The notes beneath the pieces are model-generated. The model did no database searches. It was not told the DNA's origin and worked only from the letters and a program-made list of their open reading frames with translations. Of a stretch of 64,000 nt of DNA, positions 25,089 through 33,248 are shown one piece after another. Every line of letters begins with the position of its first letter. Within the stretch, counting starts at the first letter, position 1. The DNA comes from Nonomuraea roseoviolacea subsp. carminata (lineage in GTDB: Bacteria > Actinomycetota > Actinomycetes > Streptosporangiales > Streptosporangiaceae). The stretch is from NCBI RefSeq assembly GCF_024172185.1, contig NZ_JAMZEC010000001.1, positions 9,275,001 to 9,339,000 of the forward strand, written 5' to 3'. A program made the position numbers and the translations under genes.

Positions 25089-25769
25089 ATGACGAGCCGA
25101 ACCCAGCGCCTGGTCGAGACCCTGACGGCGCGCATCCGGGAGGGCGTCGTGCGTCCCGGCGAGCGGCTGCCGACCGAGAGCAGCCTGGTCGAGACGTACG
25201 GCGTGAGCAGGACCGTCGTCCGCGAGGCGATCTCCCGGCTGCAGGCGGCGGGCCTGGTGGAGACGCACCACGGGCGGGGCACCTTCGTCCTCGCCCGACC
25301 CGCCACGGCTCGCTTCCCGGCCGGCCCGCAGGGCGAGGTCACGCTGGAGGAGGTGACGGGGCTGCTGGAGTTCCGGACGGCGTTCGAGGTGGAGGCCGCC
25401 GCGCTGGCCGCCCGCCGCCGCACGGACGCGCACCTGGCCGGCCTGCGCGAGGCGCTGGAGGCGTTCGCGGACGCCGCGGACCACCCGAGCGCGGCGGTCA
25501 ACGCCGACTACCGCTTCCACCTGCGCGTCGCCCTCGCGACCGGCAACCACCACTTCGCCGATCTGGTCTCCGCGCTGGGACCGTCCATGATCGTCGTTCC
25601 GCGGGAGCGCCTGGACCCGGGCGGCCGGTTCGCGGGGATCGTGGCGGAGCACCAGAACATCTACGCGGCGATCGCGCGCGGCGACGCCGACGCGGCCCGC
25701 GCGGCCGCCCGCGTCCACCTCGCCAACAGCCGCGCCCGCCTCCTCCGGCCGGAACCCGGGGACGCCTGA
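25089..25769 (+). CDS. GntR family transcriptional regulator, FCD subfamily
   Basis: A 226-aa regulator. The winged HTH spans residues 1-70 ('PTESSLVETYGVSRTVVREA' contains the recognition helix) and an FCD effector domain follows ('LLEFRTAFEVEAAALAA', 'YRFHLRVALATGNHHFADL', 'EHQNIYAAIARGDADAARAA'), with the usual Asp/His metal-site positions. It lies 3 bp downstream of the dehydratase gene in one operon. It probably represses through the inverted repeat at 23915-23947 and senses a sugar-acid intermediate. Confidence 0.92.
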   Translation: MTSRTQRLVETLTARIREGVVRPGERLPTESSLVETYGVSRTVVREAISRLQAAGLVETHHGRGTFVLARPATARFPAGPQGEVTLEEVTGLLEFRTAFEVEAAALAARRRTDAHLAGLREALEAFADAADHPSAAVNADYRFHLRVALATGNHHFADLVSALGPSMIVVPRERLDPGGRFAGIVAEHQNIYAAIARGDADAARAAARVHLANSRARLLRPEPGDA

Positions 25770-25813
25770 ATATCGGGTGGCGTGGCCTCTCCACGCCCGG
25801 CGAGACTCGTCGC

Positions 25814-27091
25814 GTGCGACAGGAACTCAGATCGCCCGACGGCGACGTCGCGCTGTCCCCGCTGACCATGGACGACGCGGAGGCGCACCTCGCCGGCGAG
25901 GACGCCGAGCTGGTCCGTTACCTCAACGGCGGCCCCGGCACGCCCGCCACGGTGGGGGCGCACCTGCGGCGGTGCGAGGAGCAGTGGCGGGCCGGCGGGC
26001 CGGTCCACGCGTTCGGCGTGCGCGTCGGCACGCCTCCGGTGCTGGCCGGGACGGTCGAGGTGCAGTTCGACCAGCCGTACCTGCCAGCGGGGCAGGTCAA
26101 CCTCGCCTACGGGCTCTACCCGCGGTGGCGGGGACGCGGCATCGCCACGCGGGCCGTCGAGCTGGCCTGCCTGCACGCGGCGTCGGCCGGCGCCACCCTC
26201 GCCGTCATCAGGGTCGAGCCGGAGAACGCCGCCTCGGCGGCCGTGGCCGTACGGGCCGGATTCGCTCACGCGGGGCGTGGCGAGGACGGCTTCGACCACT
26301 ACACGCGGCCGCTCGCCACCACGGACCTCGTCGAGCTCTACACGACCGAGACCTCCGAGAGCACCCGCCTGACCAGATCGCCGCACGGCGTGCTGGAGTA
26401 CCGGCGCACCCGTGAACTGCTGCGGCGGGCGTTGACGCCGCCTCCGGCGCGCGTGCTCGACGTCGGCGGCGGCACGGGCGCGCACGCGCGGTGGCTCGCC
26501 GCGGACGGCTATGACGTCCACCTGGTCGACCCGGTGCCCGCGCACGTCGAGGCCGCTGCGGCGCTGCCCGGCGTCACCGCCGAGGTGGGCGACGCCCGGC
26601 GGCTGCGCGCCCCGGACGGGAGCGCGGACGTCGTCCTCCTGCTCGGCCCGCTCTACCACCTGACCGAGGCCGCCGACCGGGCGCGGGCGCTCGCCGAGGC
26701 GCGCCGGGTGCTGCGTCCGGGGGGCGTGGTGGTGGCCGCCGGCATCAGCCGCTACCTGTCGCTCCTGGAGGCGGGCACGACCGGGAGGCTCACCGAGGGG
26801 ATGGCCGCCGCGGTGCGGCACCTGATCGCCACCGGCGACTACGACGGGCATCTCGGCTTCGTGCCCGCCCACTTCCACACCGCGGCGGGCCTGCGGGCGG
26901 AGCTGGAGAGCGCGGGGCTGAGGGACGTGGAGGTCTACGGGGTCGAAGGACCGGCCTGGCCCGCGCTGGACGCCGCCGGGGAAGGAGAGTTCGACCGGCT
27001 CGTGGAGGCGGCAATCCGGTGCGCCCGCGTCGCGGAGCGGGACCCTCTGCTGATCAACGCCAGCGCCCATCTCCTCGCCGTCGCACGCTGA
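25814..27091 (+). CDS. GNAT acetyltransferase fused to a SAM-dependent methyltransferase
   Basis: A 425-aa two-domain protein. Residues about 1-170 form a GNAT domain ('LYPRWRGRGIATRAVELACL' holds the acetyl-CoA loop). Residues about 180-425 form a class I methyltransferase: motif I 'VLDVGGGTGAHARWLA' at about 213, 'LLLGPLYHL' as motif IV, and 'EARRVLRPGGVV'. The methyltransferase part looks like a free-standing family whose own start would lie near 'ELYTTETSESTRLTRSPHG', so this is a genuine fusion with no stop between. I start at GTG 25814; no strong ribosome site is visible. The substrate is unknown, but dual acetylation and methylation of one small molecule is an attractive possibility. 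Confidence 0.82.
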   Translation: MRQELRSPDGDVALSPLTMDDAEAHLAGEDAELVRYLNGGPGTPATVGAHLRRCEEQWRAGGPVHAFGVRVGTPPVLAGTVEVQFDQPYLPAGQVNLAYGLYPRWRGRGIATRAVELACLHAASAGATLAVIRVEPENAASAAVAVRAGFAHAGRGEDGFDHYTRPLATTDLVELYTTETSESTRLTRSPHGVLEYRRTRELLRRALTPPPARVLDVGGGTGAHARWLAADGYDVHLVDPVPAHVEAAAALPGVTAEVGDARRLRAPDGSADVVLLLGPLYHLTEAADRARALAEARRVLRPGGVVVAAGISRYLSLLEAGTTGRLTEGMAAAVRHLIATGDYDGHLGFVPAHFHTAAGLRAELESAGLRDVEVYGVEGPAWPALDAAGEGEFDRLVEAAIRCARVAERDPLLINASAHLLAVAR

Positions 27092-27109
27092 CGGACCCCT
27101 GCCGCCTTG

Positions 27110-27168
27110 CTAAGTGGGGTGGCCCTCCGTATCATCGCAGACGTTAAACGGAGTGGCACCCCACTTAG
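27110..27168. promoter_or_regulatory. Long inverted repeat, probable paired repressor sites
   Basis: The 21-bp arms at 27110-27130 and 27148-27168 are inverted copies with two mismatches. The outer 12 bp (CTAAGTGGGGTG / CACCCCACTTAG) and the inner 6 bp (CTCCGT / ACGGAG) are perfect, and the 17-bp spacer contains GACGTTAA. It precedes the NmrA-like gene by 30 bp. The layout suggests two copies of an operator facing each other. No regulator gene is adjacent. Confidence 0.6.
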
Positions 27169-27198
27169 TCGCGCCTGCGCGCGGAGGAAGAGGAGACA

Positions 27199-28128
27199 GT
27201 GACGCCGACGAACAAGACCGTCGTGGTCGTAGGGGCGACGGGCCTGCAGGGCAGGGCCGTGACCCGGCACCTGCTGCGCGACGGCTGGCGCGTGCGGGCG
27301 CTCACCCGCGACCCGGACGGCGCCCAGGCCCGGACCCTGGCGCGGGCCGGCGCCGAGCTCGTACCGGCCCGGATGGAGGACGTCGGCGCCCTGACCGCCG
27401 CCGCCCAGGGCGCCTGGGGGCTGTTCAGCGTGCAGCCCACGGTCGGCTCGCCCGGCACCGCACCGGACTTCACCACCGAGGACGAGGTGCGCTGGGGCGT
27501 GAACGTCGCCGAGGCGGCGCACGCCGCCGGCGTCGGGCACCTGGTGTTCACCTCGGTCGCCGGCGCCGACCGCCACCCCGGCGAGAAGGTGCCGGTGAAC
27601 CTGGTCAGCAAGTGGCGGATCGAGCGGCGCATCGCCGAGCTCGGCCTGCCCGCGACGATCCTGCGGCCGGTCTCCTTCATGGAGAACTTCACCGGCGGCT
27701 ACGCGCTGCGCGACGGGACCCTGTCCACCGGCATCGCACCGGACACCGTCCAGCAGCTCATGGCGGTCGACGACGTCGGCGCCGTCACCGCCCTGGCCTT
27801 CGCCCGGCCGGAGGAGTGGATCGGGCGGGCGGTCTCCCTGGCCGCCGACGAGCTCACGCCGGTCCAGGTGGCCGAGGCCATCGGGACGGCGCTGGGCATC
27901 TCGCTGCCCTACGTCCGGATCCCGATCGAGGTGATCCGGAGCGTCGACGAGGACTTCGCGCAGGCCATGCGATGGCTCGACGAGCACGGCTACCAGGCGG
28001 ACATCGCCGCCACCCGGCGCATCCTCCCGGCCGCCATGGACTTCCCCACCTGGCTGGCCCGCACCGGCGCGGCCCAGATCGCCGCGTACCTGGACTCCAC
28101 GCGCGCCGCCGACCAGGACGCGCGATGA
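27199..28128 (+). CDS. NmrA-like NAD(P)-binding oxidoreductase
   Basis: A 309-aa atypical SDR. 'VVVVGATGLQGRAVTRHLL' (GxxGxxG) binds the dinucleotide, 'ALTRDPDGAQARTL' is the usual second strand, and 'FTSVAGADRHPGEKVPVNLV' with 'LRPVSFMENF' are NmrA-family segments. Members are redox sensors or reduce quinones and unsaturated ketones. The GTG start at 27199 has AGGAG 4-5 nt upstream. It overlaps the LLM gene by 4 bp (ATGA, 28125-28128). The two probably act together, on an F420- or NAD(P)-dependent reduction. Confidence 0.9.
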   Translation: MTPTNKTVVVVGATGLQGRAVTRHLLRDGWRVRALTRDPDGAQARTLARAGAELVPARMEDVGALTAAAQGAWGLFSVQPTVGSPGTAPDFTTEDEVRWGVNVAEAAHAAGVGHLVFTSVAGADRHPGEKVPVNLVSKWRIERRIAELGLPATILRPVSFMENFTGGYALRDGTLSTGIAPDTVQQLMAVDDVGAVTALAFARPEEWIGRAVSLAADELTPVQVAEAIGTALGISLPYVRIPIEVIRSVDEDFAQAMRWLDEHGYQADIAATRRILPAAMDFPTWLARTGAAQIAAYLDSTRAADQDAR

Positions 28129-29027
28129 CGGCCCGCACCCCCACCCTCGGCCGCGTCGGCATCTGGGCGGGCGACTTCGACGCGCTCCCCGCGCCCGAGG
28201 TCCGGCGGGCCGCGGCCGCGATCGAGGACCTCGGCTACGGCGCCCTGTGGATCCCCGAGACCTCGGGGCGCGAGGCCGTCGCGCAGGCCGCGATCCTGCT
28301 GGCGGGCACCCGGCGGATCACCGTCGCCGCCGGGACGACCGACGTCTACGCCCGCGACGCGGTCACGGCCGCCGCCGCGCAACGCACTCTGGACGAGGCC
28401 TTCCCCGGACGGTTCCTGCTCGGCCTGTGGGACAGCCACCCGAGCCTGGCCGAGGACGTCCGCGGACACCGCTTCGGCCCGCCCCTGGCCACCATGCGCG
28501 CCTACCTCGACGCGCTCGACGCCGCCCCGTTCGGGCCGCCCGGCACGACGGCCTCGCCCCACCGCGTCCTGGCCGCCCTCGACCCCGGCATGCTCGCCCT
28601 GGCCGCCGGACGCGCGTGGGGCGCGACCGTGCTCGGCATGCCGGTGGAGTACACCCGCACCGCCCGCGAGACGCTCGGCGGCGACCGCTTCCTGGCCGTC
28701 ACCCAGTTGTGCGTGCTCGGCGACGATCGCGCGCACACCGCCGAAGCGGCCCGCGCCACGGCCGCGGCCGCCCTGCCCAACCGCCGCGAACTGCTGCGCG
28801 GGCTCGGACACCCCGCCCCGGACGCGAGCGACGACCGGCTCGTCGCGGCGATCGTCGCCCACGGCCGCGCCGAGGACGTCGCCGAGCGCGTCCGGCAGCA
28901 CCTCGACGCCGGAGCCGACCACGTCAGCCTGCACGTCGTGACCGGCGAACCCCACTCCCCCGCCGTCCGGCAGCGGGAGCCGGCCGTCCGGCAGTGGCAG
29001 CTGCTCGCCGCGCACCTGCTCACCTGA
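28125..29027 (+). CDS. LLM class F420-dependent oxidoreductase
   Basis: A 300-aa bacterial-luciferase-like TIM barrel. Typical segments are 'EDLGYGALWIPETSGREAVA', 'ITVAAGTTDVYARDAV', 'FPGRFLLGLWDSHPSLAED' and 'GADHVSLHVVTG'. Actinobacterial members often use coenzyme F420, although FMN is possible. It is coupled to the NmrA-like gene. Near the end the short sequence PAVRQ is repeated ('SPAVRQREPAVRQWQ'), a small in-frame duplication. Confidence 0.88.
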   Translation: MTARTPTLGRVGIWAGDFDALPAPEVRRAAAAIEDLGYGALWIPETSGREAVAQAAILLAGTRRITVAAGTTDVYARDAVTAAAAQRTLDEAFPGRFLLGLWDSHPSLAEDVRGHRFGPPLATMRAYLDALDAAPFGPPGTTASPHRVLAALDPGMLALAAGRAWGATVLGMPVEYTRTARETLGGDRFLAVTQLCVLGDDRAHTAEAARATAAAALPNRRELLRGLGHPAPDASDDRLVAAIVAHGRAEDVAERVRQHLDAGADHVSLHVVTGEPHSPAVRQREPAVRQWQLLAAHLLT

Positions 29028-29058
29028 ACCCGCCCCGCCATCGGCGCGGCGGGGTTCA
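29025..29058. terminator. Bidirectional hairpin overlapping two convergent stop codons
   Basis: TGAACCC (29025-29031) pairs with GGGTTCA (29052-29058), with further G/C pairing inside. The left TGA is the stop of the LLM gene and the right TCA is the complement of the stop of the phosphotransferase gene. The hairpin can therefore end transcription from both sides. Confidence 0.65.
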
Positions 29059-29994
29059 GGCCAGGGAGTCCCAGGGGGCCGGCGGGCCCGAGGCGAAGAA
29101 GCGGAGCAGGCCCAGCAGCCGGCCGGCCGGCGGGGCGCTCCAGTGGCGTTCGCGCGGGCGCGGCACCGGATCCGCCAGGCGTCCGAGCGCCCAGACGAGA
29201 TGGAACCACAGCACCCGCGCTTCCCATGCTCCCTCGCCGGCCTCCCATGCTCCCTCGCCGGCTTCCCGCCGGTAGCCGTCGAGCGCGGCCGGGACGCCGT
29301 TCAGGGGGATCTTGGCGAAGTCCGTGGCCGGGTCGGCCCACTGGGCGTCGCCCCAGTCCACGATCGCGTCGAGCCGAGCCGTCTCCGGGGCGACGACCAG
29401 GTTCTGCGGCGCGATGTCGCCGTGGACCAGGACCACCGGAGGGTCTTCGGGGAGACGCGCCGAGAGCCGGTCGAGCCAACCCGTGAGCCAGCGGGCGTGC
29501 CCGGCGTCGATCCACCCCTCCTCGAGCAGACGCCCGGTGAGCGCCCAGGGGTCCGCCGCGCCGTCGTCCACGGGCAGGGCGGCGAGGGCGGGGGCGGTGG
29601 CCGGGGACAGCCGATGCAGCTTCGCCAGCTCCCGTCCCACCTCGCGGAAGACACGTTCCATGCCTGCGGCGGGCAGGTCCAGATCCGCGAGGTCGGCTCC
29701 CCGCGCCCGGGCGAGCACCATGTACGGCACGCCCGCCACCGAACAGGTGTCGTCGAAGGCGACGACCTCCGGAGCGCGCACCCCCGCGCGCCGGGCGGCG
29801 GGGATGACCGCGGCCTCCTTGACCAGGTCGGGCAGGAACCGCCCGGCCCGCGGGACGCGCAGGACCAGGTCGTCCCCGAGCAGGTAGACCCGGTTGGCCA
29901 CGCCCCCCGCCAGCGGGCGCACCTGCCCGGCGGCGCCCCCGTGCCGTCGGGCGATGACGGCCAGGGTCTCGTCGCTCGGCTCGTACTCCGCCAT
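29056..29994 (-). CDS. Aminoglycoside phosphotransferase-family kinase
   Basis: A 312-aa APH/ChoK-fold protein. The catalytic loop is 'VLVHGDIAPQNLVV' (His, Asp, Asn) and the Mg-binding loop 'AIVDWGDAQWADPATDFAKI' is in the usual place. Substrates in this family range from antibiotics to choline, homoserine and nucleotides, so resistance should not be assumed. I start at ATG 29992-29994. Residues near 240-253 contain a tandem duplication of EAGEGAW caused by a 21-bp repeat at 29222-29263. Confidence 0.85.
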   Translation of the reverse strand: MAEYEPSDETLAVIARRHGGAAGQVRPLAGGVANRVYLLGDDLVLRVPRAGRFLPDLVKEAAVIPAARRAGVRAPEVVAFDDTCSVAGVPYMVLARARGADLADLDLPAAGMERVFREVGRELAKLHRLSPATAPALAALPVDDGAADPWALTGRLLEEGWIDAGHARWLTGWLDRLSARLPEDPPVVLVHGDIAPQNLVVAPETARLDAIVDWGDAQWADPATDFAKIPLNGVPAALDGYRREAGEGAWEAGEGAWEARVLWFHLVWALGRLADPVPRPRERHWSAPPAGRLLGLLRFFASGPPAPWDSLA

Positions 29995-30381
29995 GGTGCC
30001 GCATGCTGACACACCCGCCCGGACTCCGTCTTCCCCTTTTCGACGGCGTCCGGGGTCAGACACAGGCACCGGGTACGGCGGCGCCGAGAACGGGGCGGCG
30101 TCCCCGATCCGCCTGACGGTGACGATCTCCGGTCCTTCCGGCATGGTGTGGTCCGCGTCCCTGATCGGCCGGATGTCCGCGTCCGCGGCGCCGAGCCGGC
30201 GGAGCACCTCGCGCCCGTCGAGCCCGCGGGCGAGAACGACCGTGGAGATGCCACCGAGGCTGCTGCCACGGTCACTGGCGGGATGGCCGTTCGCCCTCGC
30301 CCATGCGCGGATGCGGCGGGAGGTGTCACGCCCGATCGTCCGGTAGGTGACGCGAAGGGGGGTGAAGTCGTCATCAGCCAC
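29995..30381 (-). pseudogene. Possible remnant ORF with an Lsr2-like and a DUF6461-like segment
   Basis: The frame from GTG 30379-30381 stays open into the phosphotransferase gene, and its amino acids look protein-like rather than random. 'RRIRAWARANGHPASDRG' resembles the DNA-binding tail of Lsr2, and 'VVLARGLDGREVLRRLGAAD' resembles the front of DUF6461 proteins. It then degrades into 'SDPGRRRKGEDGVRAG'. I read it as a decayed chimera upstream of the kinase. It could instead be a true N-terminal extension giving a 441-aa protein. Confidence 0.35.
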
Positions 30382-30449
30382 GATGCGGGAGGCGACCTTC
30401 CAAGGCTCTGCTCCTCACCGGGCCCCACGTGAAGACCCCGGTTCTGCGG

Positions 30450-30480
30450 TTGAGCCTCCCCTGAGGGGAGGCGGCAGAGT
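30450..30480 (+). promoter_or_regulatory. MerR-type promoter with 19-bp spacer and palindrome
   Basis: TTGAGC (30450-30455) and CAGAGT (30475-30480) are separated by 19 bp, the overlong spacer typical of MerR-controlled promoters. The spacer holds the palindrome GCCTCCCC-TGA-GGGGAGGC (30454-30472). Transcription would begin about at the ATG of the MerR gene (30487), giving a leaderless message. Confidence 0.75.
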
Positions 30481-30486
30481 GTGCTC

Positions 30487-31419
30487 ATGGACGGCGACGC
30501 GCTGCTGACGATCGGAGACCTGGCCCGGCGCACCGGGCTCACGGTGAAGGCGATCAGGTTCTACTCCGACCGCGGGCTCGTTCCGCCCACCACCCGTAGT
30601 CCCGCTGGTTACCGGTTGTACGACGTCGGCGCGCTGGCCCGGCTGGAGTACGTGCGCGCGCTGCGCGAGCTGGGGATCGATCTGCCCACCGTACAGCGCC
30701 TGCTGGACCGTGATCTTCCGGTGGCGCAGGTCGCCGAGGAGTACGCCGAGGCGCTGGACAGGCAGATCCGCGTCCTGCGGTTGCGCCGAGCCGTGCTGCG
30801 CGTGGTGGCCAGACGGGGATCGACGTTAGAGGAGACGGAACTCATGCACAGGCTCGCCAAACTCTCCAACGAGGAGCGCCACCGCCTCGTCACCGACTTC
30901 ATCGACGAGGTCCTGGGCGATCTCGACGCCAACCCCGAGTGGGTCGCGATGATGCGCTCGGCCATGCCGGACCTGCCCGACGACCCCGATCCCGCGCAGG
31001 TGGACGCCTGGGTGGAGCTGGCCGAACTGGTCCAGAACCCGGACTTTCGCGCGGCGGTCCGCCGGCTGGCCGAGTACCAGGCGGCCGAGCGCGCCCAGGG
31101 CGACACCACGGGGCTGCACCACGAGCTCACCGAGGAGGTCCGCGACCGCGTCGGCGCGGCGGTGGCCGCGGGGGTGGACTCCGCGTCGCCGCAGGCGGCC
31201 GCCATCGTCGGCGCCCTCGCCACCCGGTACGCGCAGACCTTCGGCCGCGCCGACGACGCCCGTCTGCGGGACTGGATGCTGGACCGCCTGGAGGTGGCCG
31301 ACGAACCGTTCGCCGAGCGTTACCTGCAGCTGCTCGCCGTGATCAATGGCTGGCCGGCGCCGCCGAGCATGGCGCCGCTGTTCGGCTGGTTCATGCAGGC
31401 CCTGCGCGCGGGCCGGTGA
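30487..31419 (+). CDS. MerR family transcriptional regulator
   Basis: A 310-aa regulator. The MerR HTH is at residues 6-75 ('TIGDLARRTGLTVKAIRFYS', then 'GYRLYDVGALARLEYVRALR'), followed by a coiled-coil dimer helix and a long C-terminal helical domain of unknown ligand specificity. It should bind the palindrome in its own promoter. ATG 30487 fits a leaderless start; GTG 30481 is less likely because it lies in the -10. Codon 114 is TTA (30826-30828), the rare leucine codon read by bldA tRNA in streptomycetes, so expression may be development-dependent. Confidence 0.9.
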   Translation: MDGDALLTIGDLARRTGLTVKAIRFYSDRGLVPPTTRSPAGYRLYDVGALARLEYVRALRELGIDLPTVQRLLDRDLPVAQVAEEYAEALDRQIRVLRLRRAVLRVVARRGSTLEETELMHRLAKLSNEERHRLVTDFIDEVLGDLDANPEWVAMMRSAMPDLPDDPDPAQVDAWVELAELVQNPDFRAAVRRLAEYQAAERAQGDTTGLHHELTEEVRDRVGAAVAAGVDSASPQAAAIVGALATRYAQTFGRADDARLRDWMLDRLEVADEPFAERYLQLLAVINGWPAPPSMAPLFGWFMQALRAGR

Positions 31420-31532
31420 GAGTGACGGCCGGCGGAGCCGCAGGTCCCGCGTGTGGCGACGGTGTGAAGGTATGGGGCGGGTAGCGTGCAAACGGTCGGG
31501 CGGGCAGGGCGTCGCCCCTACCGTCGCATGGT

Positions 31533-32681
31533 ATGCGGACCGTGGATGTACTGGTCGTGGGTGCGGGGCTGGCCGGCCTGCACACAGCCCGTCTGCTGGC
31601 GCTACGGGGACTGGATGTGATGGTGGTCGACCGCCGCAGGTCGCTGTCGACTGGCATCCGCACGACGGGGATCTTCGTGCGTCGCACACTCGATGATTTC
31701 GACCTGCCGGACCACCTGCTGGGGCCTGGTGTCCGGGACGTGCTGCTCTATCCGCCGTCGCGGCGGGCACCGATCCGGCTCACCAGCGACCGGGACGAGT
31801 ACCGCGTGGCCGACATGGCCGCGGTCTACGAGCACGCGCGTCGCGCGGCGGAGTCGGCCGGGGCACTGGTCGTCCTGGGCATACGGTATGTCGACTCGTC
31901 GATGGGTTTGGTGCGGTTCACGGGTGCGGAACCGGTGACGGCCCGGTTCATCGTCGGCGCGGACGGCGCCCGCTCCCGGGTGGCCCGTGATCTCGGCCTC
32001 GATGCCAACCGGAGCTTCCTCGTCGGCGCCGAGATCCTCCACTCCGTCGCGTCGGGCACGACCACCCCGGCGTTCCACTGCGTGCTGGACCCCCGGATCG
32101 CTCCCGGATACCTGGGGTGGGTCATCGACGACGGCCGGGACACGCATGTCGGCGTCGCGGGCTATCCCGACGCGATGCCCACCGGCGTCCGCCACCTGCT
32201 GGACGCCTTCGCCGCAGACGCGCCCGGCCGAGCGACGCCGACCGGTCCCGTCGGCCGTCGAGGCGGACCGATCCCGGTCGGCGGCGTGCTGCGACGGCTC
32301 GCCTGCCCGGCCGGGCTGCTCGTGGGAGATGCGGCGGGCGCGGTGTCGCCGCTGACGGCCGGTGGGCTGGATCCCTGCTTACGGATGTCCGAACTGGCCG
32401 CGGCGGTCACCGCCGTGTACCTGCGTACCGGCGACCCCCGCGCGTTGAGCCGGTATGACGGGTCTGCGTTGCGGACACGATTCCGCGGCCGGCTGCTGCT
32501 GCGCCGCCTGTTCGCCGGCATCCGGTCCCCCGCCGCGGCGGAGGCCGTGGTGAGCGCGCTCCGCAGCCGCGCCGGTCGTGCCCTGGCAGCGCGGATCCTG
32601 TTCGGCGACGGCTCGTTTCCCGACGTCAACCCACGACTCCGGCACGCCCGATCGGCGACCTCGCCGGACACCTCCGTGTGA
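31533..32681 (+). CDS. FAD-dependent oxidoreductase (geranylgeranyl-reductase/aromatic-monooxygenase-like)
   Basis: A 382-aa flavoprotein. 'VLVVGAGLAGLHTARLLALR' is the N-terminal Rossmann FAD motif, 'VGADGARSRVARDLGL' the DG motif, and 'LLVGDAAGAVSPLTAGGL' the GD motif of group A flavin hydroxylases and geranylgeranyl reductases. Substrate is unknown; a lipid or polyprenyl chain is plausible. Codon 283 is TTA (32379-32381), like the TTA in the preceding MerR gene, suggesting shared developmental control. Confidence 0.87.
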   Translation: MRTVDVLVVGAGLAGLHTARLLALRGLDVMVVDRRRSLSTGIRTTGIFVRRTLDDFDLPDHLLGPGVRDVLLYPPSRRAPIRLTSDRDEYRVADMAAVYEHARRAAESAGALVVLGIRYVDSSMGLVRFTGAEPVTARFIVGADGARSRVARDLGLDANRSFLVGAEILHSVASGTTTPAFHCVLDPRIAPGYLGWVIDDGRDTHVGVAGYPDAMPTGVRHLLDAFAADAPGRATPTGPVGRRGGPIPVGGVLRRLACPAGLLVGDAAGAVSPLTAGGLDPCLRMSELAAAVTAVYLRTGDPRALSRYDGSALRTRFRGRLLLRRLFAGIRSPAAAEAVVSALRSRAGRALAARILFGDGSFPDVNPRLRHARSATSPDTSV

Positions 32682-32696
32682 CGGGCCGCGACAGCG

Positions 32697-33248
32697 TCAG
32701 TCCTGAGCTCCGGTGTCAATGCCGTCGACGGTCAGGTCCGTCAGCGCCGCGATGGCCGCGGCGACGGTGGCACGCCCTCGGTTCAGCTCCGCGGCGATCG
32801 CCTCGGCCGCGCCCAGCACGCCGACGCAGCGGAGCCGGAGGGCTTCCCGCGTGAGCCCGGAGTACGGCCGCAGGGCGGTGACCATCAGGTCCGTGTAGCC
32901 GTCGAGCAACTCGCGCTCGATCTCCTCCATCTCCTGGCTCCCCTTGAGCGCGGCCGAGATGGCGGTCCACTCCGGCATGTCGGTGGCGCAGGCGAAGTAG
33001 GCGGCGCTCAGGACGCGGGCGATTTCGCGGGGGACGGCCGGGGCGTCACGCAGGGCCTCCTCCGCGGCGGCCCGGTGCCGCTCGTCGAGCCGCCGGTAGA
33101 GCGCGATCAGCAGGCCGGGGCGGGTGCCGAAGTGGTCGTAGACGATCGGCCTGCTCACTCCGGCGGCCTCCGCCAGGCTGAGCAGCGTGAGGCTGTCGGT
33201 GCCGTGGGCGCGCGAGGCGACCTCGGCCTCCAGGAGACCGAGGGCTAC
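32697..33248 (-). pseudogene. TetR family regulator with truncated N-terminus
   Basis: The C-terminal and most of the HTH part of a TetR protein are intact ('LLSLAEAAGVSRPIVYDHFG', 'RPGLLIALYRRLDERH'). Homology stops at 'RVALGLLEAE' (33248), before the first 10-20 residues, and no start codon lies there. A GTG at 33279-33281 in frame would give a chimeric N-terminus translated from sequence that is antisense to the neighbouring gene. The break coincides with the 5' break of the dehydrogenase remnant on the other strand. It could still be functional if that GTG is used. Confidence 0.65.

Noticed and set aside
23936..27091. Single 1051-aa protein
   Set aside because: Its first 630 residues are the shadow of the dehydratase and GntR genes in another frame; only the last 425 residues are a real protein.
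29056..29994. Aminoglycoside resistance gene
   Set aside because: The fold is shared by many kinases and no resistance-type context or close motif is seen.
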